DNA of 64,000 bases, taken from positions 62,001 through 126,000 of the forward strand of contig MGVE01000006.1 of the NCBI GenBank assembly GCA_001800315.1. The letters are read 5' to 3'. Position numbers and translations under genes: made by a program. Shown here in pieces: positions 25,810 through 34,800 of the stretch (its first letter is position 1; each line of letters starts with the position of its first letter). The DNA is from Elusimicrobia bacterium RIFOXYA2_FULL_47_53 (GTDB lineage: Bacteria; Elusimicrobiota; Endomicrobiia; Endomicrobiales; XYA2-FULL-47-53). Under the pieces are notes generated by a model. It saw only the letters and a program-made list of their open reading frames with translations. It made no database searches and was not told where the DNA came from.

Positions 25810-25897
25810 GCAGTTATGCCCAGAAACTCCTGGGATACTGCTGTGATCGCGGCCTTCGGGGGCTTGAAAACACCGGGCTTGCTGCCGCCTTCGGTGT
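25810..25897 (-). promoter_or_regulatory. Two extra hairpins in the leader between aptamer 2 and its terminator
   Basis: On the minus strand one hairpin has arms ACACCG/CGGTGT plus an inner GGC/GCC (25870-25897) and is followed by TTTTC. A second has outer arms GCAGT/ACTGC and inner arms CCCAG/CTGGG (25810-25841). They make the expression platform unusually long. I do not recognise a known aptamer in them; they may be spacer structure, a pause site or part of another regulatory element. Confidence 0.5.
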
Positions 25898-25907
25898 ACG
25901 ATGGCCT

Positions 25908-26005
25908 AATCTTCGGTAACCCGGCTACCCTCTCTCTTAATTGTACAACTTTGAGTAGGGCCCGTGGCTTTGCGTCCTCCGATTTCTCGGAGTTTGCCTT
26001 TATCG
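25908..26005 (-). ncRNA. c-di-GMP-I riboswitch aptamer 2 (GEMM-I)
   Basis: The minus strand reads GGCAAA, then a CTCCGA-GAAA-TCGGAG hairpin with the family's GAAA tetraloop, then GACGCAAAGCCACGGG, a second variable helix, and GGGTAGCCGGGTTACC. These are the conserved blocks of the GEMM-I class in the right order and spacing. The position that separates c-di-GMP from the cGAMP variant appears to be G, so c-di-GMP is the expected ligand. The GGTTACC block can pair with downstream GGTAACC, which overlaps the terminator; ligand binding is therefore predicted to favour termination. Boundaries are approximate. Confidence 0.88.
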
Positions 26006-26061
26006 GAAACTGCTTTTTAAAGAACGGTGGCGCCTTTTTCGGCTGCGGTAGGGGGCTTTTT

Positions 26062-26108
26062 AAAAAACTAAAACTACCGCGGCTTTTTTGTGGCAAGCTC
26101 GGTAGTCT
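26062..26108 (-). terminator. Intrinsic terminator of the first riboswitch
   Basis: On the minus strand AGACTACCG and CGGTAGTTT pair (core CTACCG/CGGTAG), followed by TTTTAGTTTTTT. The 13-nt segment CCCCTATCTTTAG that touches its 5' arm (plus 26107-26119) is an exact complement of CTAAAGATAGGGG inside aptamer 1 (plus 26227-26239), which provides an alternative pairing. The U-tract is broken by one AG, so termination may be incomplete. Confidence 0.72.
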
Positions 26109-26191
26109 AAAGATAGGGGACTTTTTATAGAGGTTCCGGAAACAATAACCGCAGTTACGGTTCTGTCTCCGCGTTGTTAACTGTCTTTTTG

Positions 26192-26303
26192 AATGTCGTT
26201 TTCGGCGGCCCGGCTAGCGTAGATAGCCCCTATCTTTAGCTCCGTGGCTTTGCGTCCCCGGGTTTCCCCGGGTTTGCCAGTTACATAATTTATCGACGAC
26301 ATT
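26192..26303 (-). ncRNA. c-di-GMP-I riboswitch aptamer 1 (GEMM-I)
   Basis: The minus strand reads GGCAAA, a CCCGGG-GAAA-CCCGGG hairpin, GACGCAAAGCCACGGAGCTAAAG, a small hairpin, and CTAGCCGGGCCGCC. This is the same architecture as aptamer 2. AATGTCGT and ACGACATT at the two ends form a closing helix, extendable by TTTGA/TCAAA across one bulge. It starts about 35 nt after the predicted transcription start. The 3' end of the core deviates more from consensus (GGGCCGCC instead of GGGTTACC), so affinity may differ from aptamer 2. Confidence 0.83.
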
Positions 26304-26343
26304 TCAAATGTTAAAATCAGACAGTTTCTTTCTTTCCACTATA

Positions 26344-26372
26344 TAAATAGCAGAGATGCCATAATATGTCAA
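26344..26372 (-). promoter_or_regulatory. Sigma-70-type promoter of the eight-gene operon
   Basis: On the minus strand TTGACA (plus 26367-26372) is separated by 17 nt from TATTTA (plus 26344-26349). Just upstream is an AT-rich palindromic stretch (AAAAAATATATTTTTT) that could act as an UP element. The predicted start near 26337 places both riboswitches in the leader. No other promoter of this quality was seen before 25728. Confidence 0.75.
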
Positions 26373-26473
26373 GGGTTTTAAAAAATATATTTTTTGAAGT
26401 TTCGCGGTAAAATCAATGTCATTTTTTTAAACCTGTTTCCGGGCTTAATATTCCGCGCCAAAATCGCTTCCTG

Positions 26474-26515
26474 GAAAAGAAAATTGCTTGAAGATTATTA
26501 AGTCTTCAAGCAATT
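26474..26515 (-). terminator. Intrinsic terminator downstream of the response regulator gene
   Basis: On the minus strand AATTGCTTGAAGA and TCTTCAAGCAATT form a perfect 13-bp stem with an 8-nt loop, followed by TTCTTTTC. It lies about 190 nt after the response-regulator stop and about 100 nt before the operon promoter, separating the two transcription units. Confidence 0.8.
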
Positions 26516-26676
26516 GTTCCCCAGCGCTTTTCTTCCCCAGTAAGATAATAATACCTTACCCCGCTACGCAGAGGAGCAATTACTTTGCCAGCTGATAATA
26601 TCACGAATAAAACATTCACGGAGAAACTATTGGTAATTTAGCTCAATGTTGAGCAAGCGAGCTGCCGAATTGAACA
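26516..26676. other. Intergenic stretch without recognised features
   Basis: This part of the 976-nt gap between 25728 and 26705 contains no ORF of note. A small GCTCA-ATGT-TGAGC hairpin is present at 26641-26654. I see nothing else that I can name. Confidence 0.5.
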
Positions 26677-26704
26677 AGTATTGCACATATTTATGTGCAA
26701 TACT
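26677..26704 (-). other. Perfect hairpin abutting the response regulator stop codon
   Basis: AGTATTGCACATA and TATGTGCAATACT are perfect complements with a 2-nt spacer, immediately downstream of the stop. On the minus strand no U-tract follows, while on the plus strand TTTACTTTTTT follows. It may protect the mRNA 3' end, or act as a terminator for plus-strand transcription. Confidence 0.5.
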
Positions 26705-28093
26705 TTACTTTTTTGACCAGTTTTTGATTTCTTTAGCGATGCCGTATTGGGCTATTTTATTTATCAGAGCGTTGCGGTGTATTCCGAGTATCTGAGCGGC
26801 TTTTGTCTGATTTCCGCTTGTTTTTTTAAGCACTTTTAGTATAAGGCCCTTCTCAAAATCGCCCCTGGCTTCCTTGAGCGAGAAATTGTCGGCTTCGGAG
26901 GCAACGGCGTCATCGGGTATCAAAATATCCAGTGGGAGCCGTTTGTGGGTGATAGTCTCCTCTTTGCCAAGGGAGACCAGCCGTTCAATGAGGTTTTTAA
27001 GCTCTCTGACATTGCCCGGCCAGGAGTAGCCGTTTAATATGTCAAGCGCTTCCTTTGAAACACCCCTGACCGATTTGCCGAACCTGGTATTGAAGTAGCC
27101 GATATAGTAGTTAATAAGTTTTGGGATATCGCCGGTTCTTTCCCTCAAAGGCGGCAGGTGGACAGGGATCACATTGAGCCTGTAATAAAGATCCTGCCTG
27201 AACTTGCCATCGTTGACGGCTTTACGCAGGTCAATATTTGTGGCGGAGATGATCCTGGCGTCAACTTTGATAACCTTGCTGCCCCCGACCCTCTGAACTT
27301 CGCGGGTTTCAAGCACCCTTAATATCTTGCTCTGAATATCGTGGCGCAGGTTTCCGATTTCGTCTAAAAAAATTGTGCCGTCGCCGGCGAGCTCAAATTT
27401 TCCGAGCTTCTGGCTGGTGGCGTCGGTAAAAGAACCTTTCTCGTGCCCGAAAAGCTCGCTTTCAAAAAGGCTTTCGGGTATCGCGGCGCAGTCAACCGCC
27501 ACAAAAGGTTTTTTTTTGCGGGCGCTGGAAAAATGAATGGCGCGGGCCACCAGCTCTTTGCCGGTACCGCTCTCGCCTGTAATAAGCACCGTGGACTGCG
27601 TGTCGGCAACATCTTTTATGACGGAAAAAACGCCCTCCATGGCTGGGCTGTCGCCGATCATGCGGTCGGCTTCGCAGGTTTTGAGCTCTGATTTAAGATA
27701 AACGATTTCTTTGGCCAGGTCGCGCTTTTCAAGGGCCTTGTCCAGGGTTACCTTGAGATTGTCAACATCAAAAGGCTTGGGCAGAAAATCATAGGCGCCG
27801 AGCTTAATGGCCTCCACGGCTGTTTTCATGGTCTTTACGCCAGAGATCATTATCACATCGGCATCGCTTATTTTTTTTATGGTTTTGAGAATCTCAAGCC
27901 CGCTTATATCCGGAAGGATAATATCCAGCAGGACAATATCCACGGATTCCTTTTTAAGGTAATCCAGGGCGCCTTTGCCGGTGGTGGCGGTGACAACATT
28001 GAAACGGTTTCTAAGTATAACCTTAAAGGATTCAACGACATACTGCTCATCGTCAACGCAAAGGATGGTAGGCTTTGTTTCCGTAATTGTCAT
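26705..28093 (-). CDS. Sigma-54-dependent response regulator (NtrC family)
   Basis: This 462-aa protein has an N-terminal receiver (about 7-125: 'CVDDE', phospho-acceptor 'LLDIILPD', 'MISG', 'KPF'). A AAA+ sigma-54 activator domain follows (about 145-375) with Walker A GESGTGKE, Walker B 'GTIFLDEIG' and arginine-finger region 'FRQDLYYRLNV'. A Fis-type helix-turn-helix ends the protein ('NQTKAAQILGIHRNALINKI'). The GAFTGA loop that contacts sigma-54 reads GSFTDA here; natural loop variants with Asp at this place exist, so activity is probable but not certain. The track begins at GTG 28096; the next codon ATG (28093) gives better spacing to GAGGAG. No histidine kinase gene is adjacent. It lies between the giant gene and the riboswitch operon, and either could be its target. 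Confidence 0.93.
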   Translation of the reverse strand: MTITETKPTILCVDDEQYVVESFKVILRNRFNVVTATTGKGALDYLKKESVDIVLLDIILPDISGLEILKTIKKISDADVIMISGVKTMKTAVEAIKLGAYDFLPKPFDVDNLKVTLDKALEKRDLAKEIVYLKSELKTCEADRMIGDSPAMEGVFSVIKDVADTQSTVLITGESGTGKELVARAIHFSSARKKKPFVAVDCAAIPESLFESELFGHEKGSFTDATSQKLGKFELAGDGTIFLDEIGNLRHDIQSKILRVLETREVQRVGGSKVIKVDARIISATNIDLRKAVNDGKFRQDLYYRLNVIPVHLPPLRERTGDIPKLINYYIGYFNTRFGKSVRGVSKEALDILNGYSWPGNVRELKNLIERLVSLGKEETITHKRLPLDILIPDDAVASEADNFSLKEARGDFEKGLILKVLKKTSGNQTKAAQILGIHRNALINKIAQYGIAKEIKNWSKK

Positions 28094-28121
28094 CACTCTC
28101 CTCTAAATATGGGCACAATAA

Positions 28122-28146
28122 TGCCGGCGCGTGTTCCGCTCCGGCA
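28122..28146 (-). terminator. Hairpin between the giant gene and the response regulator
   Basis: On the minus strand TGCCGG and CCGGCA enclose a further GCG/CGC pairing. The hairpin is followed by TTATTG, a poor U-tract. It may terminate or attenuate transcription leaving the giant gene; read-through into the response regulator is possible in the 76-nt gap. Confidence 0.35.
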
Positions 28147-28169
28147 AAAAAACAAAATGCGCGACAGAA

Positions 28170-28860
28170 TTAATGTATTATTCCCACCTTGCGGATAGCG
28201 GTCACAACACCTCTGTCGGACTTAACCTTGATATGGACTATATAGCCGCCCTTGGCCACCTTATCGCCGGCCTCGTTTGAGCCGTCCCAGGGAACCCTGT
28301 TGGCTCCCCGTTTGCCGCCTTCCTGTCCCGGCGAGAAGGACCAGTTCATAACCTCGTAGCCAAGCAGGTCGTAAACCGTTATGGTGACTTCGGCATCCTG
28401 ATTGAGAATGTAAACAATATTTGTCTTGGCCTCTTCGCCGCCCTTGCGGGTATCCACAGGGTTAGGGAAATTGGAGACCGAGGAAATAACTTCATCGGGC
28501 AGGCTTGTGGCCGCGGGCGCTGAAGGCGCGGACCACGGGCCCCAGCTTCCCGCGTTGTTCTTGGCTCTCATCCTGTAATACAGGAAATGGCCTTTTGCTC
28601 TCGGCTCGTCGGCCAGAGGCTCGCCTTGAATATTGTTCGCGACCGTGTCTCCCACATTTATGCTCATCTTGTCGCCGGCGACCACATCTATCGTCTTCCA
28701 AACCGGGTTTGTATCAACGCGCTCCTGAATCTCGTAAAGTTCAACGCCCGACTCGTAGTCCTTGGCATGGCTCCACTGAATTTCAAACTTGCCTTCCTCG
28801 GCGGGAATGCCGGTTCTGGCGGGCCCGGGCATCACATTAGACGGAGAGCTCGGCGCCGTC
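28170..28860 (-). other. C-terminal FN3 and FlgD-type Ig domains of the giant protein
   Basis: A single FN3-like domain ('GKFEIQWSHAKDYESGVELY', 'FLYYRMRAKNNAGSWGPWS') is followed by a FlgD_ig-like domain ('VSNFPNPVD', 'VTITVYDLLGYEV', 'VPWDGSNEAGDKVAKGGY') that ends the chain. The Ig domain is the same type as the 129-aa protein encoded at 25339-25728. Such terminal domains act as sorting signals in some T9SS cargo families. Confidence 0.8.
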
Positions 28861-31800
28861 AGGTCAATCCTGACAACCGCCCATTTTTCCGGAGTTTCGC
28901 CGGCAAGGTCGGTCTCGGCCTTGACTTTAAAGAAGTAGGCCTTGTTTGTGACCTGTTCGCCCTTATAGTGGCTCTCAATGGGAGTCTCCATGGCGCCGCG
29001 GGCAATACCCGTAAAGGTCGTAGCTGTTTTTCCGCTGTAGGATATTATCTCAAGGCCAATGGTTAGATAACCGGAGTTGTCAAATAAGTCGGTCGGGTTG
29101 GAGCCTTTCTTGGGATGGCCGTCAGGATATTCCACGGTTATGCTTCCTTCCGTCTTGGAAGTCAATACATCTTCCGCGAGGAATACCACTGCGGGCTCTG
29201 AAAGCGAGAGGCCCTTGATTTCAATGGTCTGCTTATCGGTTGAAGACCAGCCGTTTTCACCCATACCGAGGGTCGCCTGCACATTGTTCGGCTGGCTCCC
29301 GATAGCGGCCTTAAACGCTTTGACATTCGCCTGATCAACCTTAATGATTTCCCACTTGGCGCCCACGGTGGTGTTTGAATTGTGCCAGGCTTTTTCCTGA
29401 ATACCCTCTTTGTCGGGCCTTACATCAACATCCGTTATAAAGACATCGGCTATCGTCGTATTCGCCGACTTGTACGGGAAGGCGTTGTTCGTGGAAGAAA
29501 CGGCCGTGACGGGTATTATTTTCAGAGAATCATAGCTCGTCAGCTTAAGGCCCGCGGTGTGGCGGTAGACGGTGCGCCCTCCGAGGTCAGTCAGGCCCAT
29601 GTCCGCCGATACGAAGAATGTCTTGCCTGTGGTATCCACCTGGACTCCGCACTGAAGAATTGCCAGAGCTCCCGAGAAGTTTCCGACTAAGTTGGGGTCA
29701 AGGCTGTTGGCTATTACCCAGCTGCGGTGAGGAATATTTGAAAGCAGGGTATCAGACTTGGCGTTAAATTCTCCGTCGCCGTTATCAAGCCATAGTTTTA
29801 GTCTTGAGAAATCCCCGTCGCCTATGCCGGGATAATACCCCGCGGTCGTCGGAGAAGTTTCTATGCTTCCCGTCTGCTGAACGGCTATTGAGGATACCGT
29901 AATAGTATGCGAGTTGGATACAAAACGCAGTTTTAGTATTCCCACATCGGTATCGCCGGGCAGTTTCACCAGCGGCGCTATGCTCTCGCCCTGGACGGTA
30001 ATATTGAGCGGCGATATCTGCGCCAGCGAGCTGTCAAAGTAGCCGAGGCTGTTGAAAGGCGCCGTTACAGGGAAAGGATTGACGAGGTTCGGCTGGGAAA
30101 CCGTGATCCAGGAACGATCCTTTACTCTTATGCCCACGCTGTCGTTGGCCGTAGCGGTAAGCGCTATGTCATAGACCACAAAGAATACCTGAGGCGTCGG
30201 CCTTAAAGTCTGGGGCGCCATAAGCGTAATATCCACCGTCGGGCCGACGGCGTCAAGCGGGAACTGATCGGTGCCGGACGATATCAGCGAATCGGCGATA
30301 TCAAGGGTCTGGTTAAAGTTTGAATCCGAGTAAATTTTGACATACGCGACATCCGCGTTGGAACCTGTGACGGGCTGGCCCGGCGCGCCGGTGCCTATGC
30401 GTTCCACGCGCATCTTGGTCCATATAGCGTCGGCGGTGTCCGTCATAAGTCGGAATTTCATGACGGGCAGGTTCGTGTCGCCCTGATTAGTGACCACTCC
30501 GCTTAATATATCCCTGTTGTTAACGGGATCGCTCCACGGCCACGGCTCAAAGGTTATGGTGTCATGGTATTCGGAAATGGGTATCTGGTTGGTCAGATAC
30601 GGCGCGGCATTAATAAATTCCACGAGATCCGGGCTGTCTATTATGAAGTAGCCTGTGTTTGCAATGGATATGCCGACGGTATTGCCGACGGTAGCCAGGG
30701 AGTTCATGTCGTAAGTCACAAAATAGTTCGTGCCTGAGCCGGACGATACTATTACCTGCGGAGTCTTAAGCGTAACAGTCACTGTTTTATTGGAGAAATT
30801 TTCGGTGCCGTAAGAGAGCAGGCCGGGATATTCTCCGTCCACAACTACTTTGTCGGCATCGTCTAATATGGAGTTGCCGTTTAAGTCCTTCCATACTTTA
30901 ACCATGCTGACATCGTTGTCTATGCAGTTGCCCGTCAGGTCAACCCGCAGGCCCTGCCAGATAGCGGTGTTCTGGGTCGTCTTTAAATTTATCCTCATCA
31001 GCGCTTCGCTCTTGGCGTTCTGGCTTATGCTGACGAGCTTGTAATCCTCGTATTTGACTTCCATGGTATCAACTGTCGCGAAGACAAAGGCGTCGCCGGA
31101 CTTGAACGGGAAGGGATCGCCGGGGTAATCAGTTATGGGGCCGTCAATGATCCTGTGAACTCCGTCGTCGCGGTAAGTCGCGCCTATCTGCACATAGTCA
31201 AACAGCGCGGCGCGGACTCCCAGCACGGCGCCCTTTGTCGCGGTCTGGTCTATATCCATGGTAACCCAGTAGATAGTGGGGGTTGTATTAATGAGTATGT
31301 AGCTTTCATACTGCTGGCTCGTCGGGTTGTAGCTTTCGCCTTTTCCGCCGAGAATAATGTTAGACGAACCGCTGGTAAATACAGCCGTGCCGCTTGAAAC
31401 AAGCTGATCGGCCGCTATAAGTCCCGAAACCGGGTCGCGGTCTAAAATGCCGTTTCCGTTGTCACGGTAAACTCTTATTTGTTTTACATCGGTATCGTAA
31501 CCTGTAAGGCCGGCCGGCTGAGAACGGTCCAGTTTTAGACGGTACCAGCGAACCTGGAAACCGTCGCAGGAAGCCGTGAGTTTGAGGAACGGCGCGTTTA
31601 CTGTGCCCTGCAGATAGCTTCTTGAAACCGTAGCGCCTGCCGAATGGGCGGACGCGATTGTGTTCCACGCTCCGCGCGTAAGGCCCGTGAAGCTGTTGTT
31701 TGCCACGGTCCTTGAGCTGTAAATAATTATCTCGGAATCTATCACCAGGCCTCCCTCGTCGGGGAAGTCGGCAACCGAGTTGACATATATGGTTCCGCTG

Positions 31801-34800
31801 TTGTCGGCAAGCGGCTGGGCCAGCGCCGAGACATTTATCGCCGCGGGCACGATAGTCACATTCCTGCGCGAGGCGACTATGGGGCGCTCAAGAGAATCAA
31901 AGAGCGGCATCGCCGGATTAACAAAGTTGGGAGCGGACACCGAAACTACCGTCGGGCCGGCTATCCTGGCCCCGAGCGTTTTTTCCGGCTCCCCGACATC
32001 AGATATGTCGTAGGTAACAAAGTAGCGTTTGGTGGCCTTGGCCGTGATCGTAAGCTTGCGCCAAAGTTCAGGCTGAACGGCATAGCCGCCCTCAAGAACT
32101 ATCGTTGAAGTTGTCAGGGTTATGCGCGTCTCTCCGGAGTTGCCGGTATCGCCGAATATTCCCTCGCCGATAACCCAGTCCTGGGTCGTGCCGAGATTTA
32201 ACAGGGCATCGTCATTGCCGTCAAACCATATCTTGACTTTGGTGACATCGGCATCCGTGGCAGTGCCCATGCGGTTAATTACCAGGTTGTTGAAAAGCGC
32301 TTCCGACTTGCTGGTTTCCGCGGTAAAGGTAATGATAGCCTGGTTGGTCGCCGACTGGCTTAAGCTGCCGCCAAGCGTGGTATCCTCGGGCGAGAGGGTA
32401 ACCGTGTCGGCATACTCCAGCGCCTGGGCTATCTCGCTGTATACCGGCAGATTATTCGGCGCGAATTGTTTTGGTATATTTACGGTGAAGTAGTCGGTTG
32501 ACTTAATGTCAAGGCCGAGATAGAACTGGCCGAGCGAACAGAAATCGTCAATATCGTAGGCTATGAAATATACCTTGCCCTCGCCAGAAGCCTGCGAGAG
32601 TATCTCCTGTCCGCCCTTGGGGCCCAGGAGGCCGATGGTGGTGGTAGAAGACACAAAAACCGATTTCTGGGGAGGAGCCGGCGAAATAAGCTGGTCAATA
32701 TTCTTGTCAAGCGCGCTATCGCCCGTGGCTACGACCTGGTCTCCGGCATAGTGTTTTAAGGGTGCTGTATTAAGCACTCCTCGGCCGTTGGCCGCTATAA
32801 TTACCGTCTGCGCGCTGGAATCAAGCGAATAATACCTGAGTATTTCATCGCCGATGTAGAGATTTCCCGACGGAGCAAAACCGTAGGTCGTAGTCAGCTG
32901 GATAAGGCCAGTCGTAGTCTCCGAGAGAGCCGTCGTCAGGTAGCCGACTCCGCGGTCATAATAGACCTTTACATTGGCGACATCGCTGTCCACATTTGCG
33001 TTTTTCGTGTTTCTGCGGTCAATTTTTATGCTCTGCCATATAACGCTTCTCGCGTCGGTTCTAAGGCGGATACCTATCAGGGGCACATCGGTGTCGCCCT
33101 GCGTCACAAGTCCGGGAGCAACGCTTATGACATCATCAATAATTATTGAGTCTTTCGTGGATTCAATCATGGACTCTGAAGACTCTATCGCGAACAAAGC
33201 GGCCTGCTCGGGATGAAGCAGAGCCGAGGCTCCCGCCATATTGCCGTCTAAAAGCCCGAAGTAATCCGGGTACAGGGTGCCGCCTATGGTTTTGCCTACC
33301 TCGGCTCCGTCGGCCAGCTTATAGGCAATGAAGAAATACTGGGTGGTCTGGTTTATTATCCTGTTATTAAGGTCAATAAGAGCTATACCCTGCGAGAAGG
33401 TAGACTCGGGAGATATGGCCACATCGGTAGCGGGCTCAAAGGTCTTTGAGAAGTTTGAATCTTCATACAGCCTGCAGGAAATAATATCCGCGTCTGAGCC
33501 GGTGCCGGACCTCTGGACCTTAAGAGTGTCCCAGGTTGCTGTCAGTTCGGGCGTCCATAAAGCCAGCCTCAATATTCCCGTGGCGTAATAGCCCTGCGGC
33601 ACCGTCGCGAACTTATTCTGCACCAGAGGCCCGATACCGTCGGGGTCGTACCAGGCGCAGATATCCTGCGGCTCAATAAACACTTCGGCAGGGTTGGCGG
33701 CGACAATAGACTCAAAAGAACTGAACGGGAAATTATTTCTCGCCAGATAGGAGCCGCTTAAGGTAAAGGCATTGACGGGCAGGGTAAGCCCTACGGTCGC
33801 GCCCTTTGTGGCGTCATCGGGCAGTCTTATGCAGAGGAAATAGGTCTGGCCATTCTTTGTTATCGTCTGGGGCTGGTTAAGCGTGAGAATAAGGTCGTTG
33901 GTTCCGTCCGTGAAAACACCGCTTGAGATAAACAGGTCCGGCGCGCTGTAAGGATCGCCGAGCACCGAATCGCCGTTAAATGTCTCGCCGCCGTCAATAT
34001 CCTTATATATTGATATCTCCTTAATCTGGCTGAAATTCAAGGTGCCGAATCTTCTGACGGTCAGATGAGACCAGGTGGCCGTTGAGGTCACAAGCGGGTC
34101 GTTGGGCATGACGCTGACCCTCATTCTGAGCATCGCGACAGGCGCAGTTTTTGAAGGTATGGTTCCGACACCCTGATAGAGAGACGCCGGCTGGCCGTAG
34201 AACTGGGTCTTTGTAGTGTTGTTGGCCTCGGGAGCGAAATCAGTCGGAGTCATGACAACGCCTACCGTCACCACATGGTCGGAGGAAACGCTCCTGCCGT
34301 CTCCCGTGGGGCCGTTGTCGTCATCGTGAATTTTTCCGTAAGTTGAACCGTACATGTTAGGGTTATTCTGCTCCGAGGCTCCGACCATCAGATATTCCTG
34401 TATGAGGTCTGTAACCTGCAGGTTGACGAATTTGCCCGGCTCCGGCTGTTCGGCGGTTACACTCCTTGTATATGTAAACGAAGAGGGAGTCAGAGTTACA
34501 ACTGTACTGCTTGATCCGGCATTCCAGAATATAGCCGTTCCTGTATAATAGTTTCCGTTTACGGAATCGCCGGTGGCTTTATTGCTGTACTGGTCTCTGA
34601 CCTGAACCGTCAACGGGCCCGGCTGCTGGACTGAAAGCGGATTGGCTTTTGTAAACGGATGTTCAATGGTGTATAAGTAAGGCGCGGCCGGGGTTATAGT
34701 CTGATTTTGAGTCGCGGACTCAAGCCCCGTGTAGGTGACCTGAAGCGGCACGGTGCCGGCCAGCGTGGCTTTAAAATAGAAACCTGTCTCCGACTGTCCG

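Noticed and set aside
25800-26130. Two overlapping ORFs of about 100 aa in the leader on opposite strands
   Set aside because: They coincide with the aptamers, terminators and hairpins; basic, unstructured products with no ribosome binding site.
25908-26303. Aptamers as cGAMP-sensing GEMM-Ib variants
   Set aside because: By alignment from memory the discriminating position appears to be G in both, which favours c-di-GMP; a proper covariance-model alignment should confirm.
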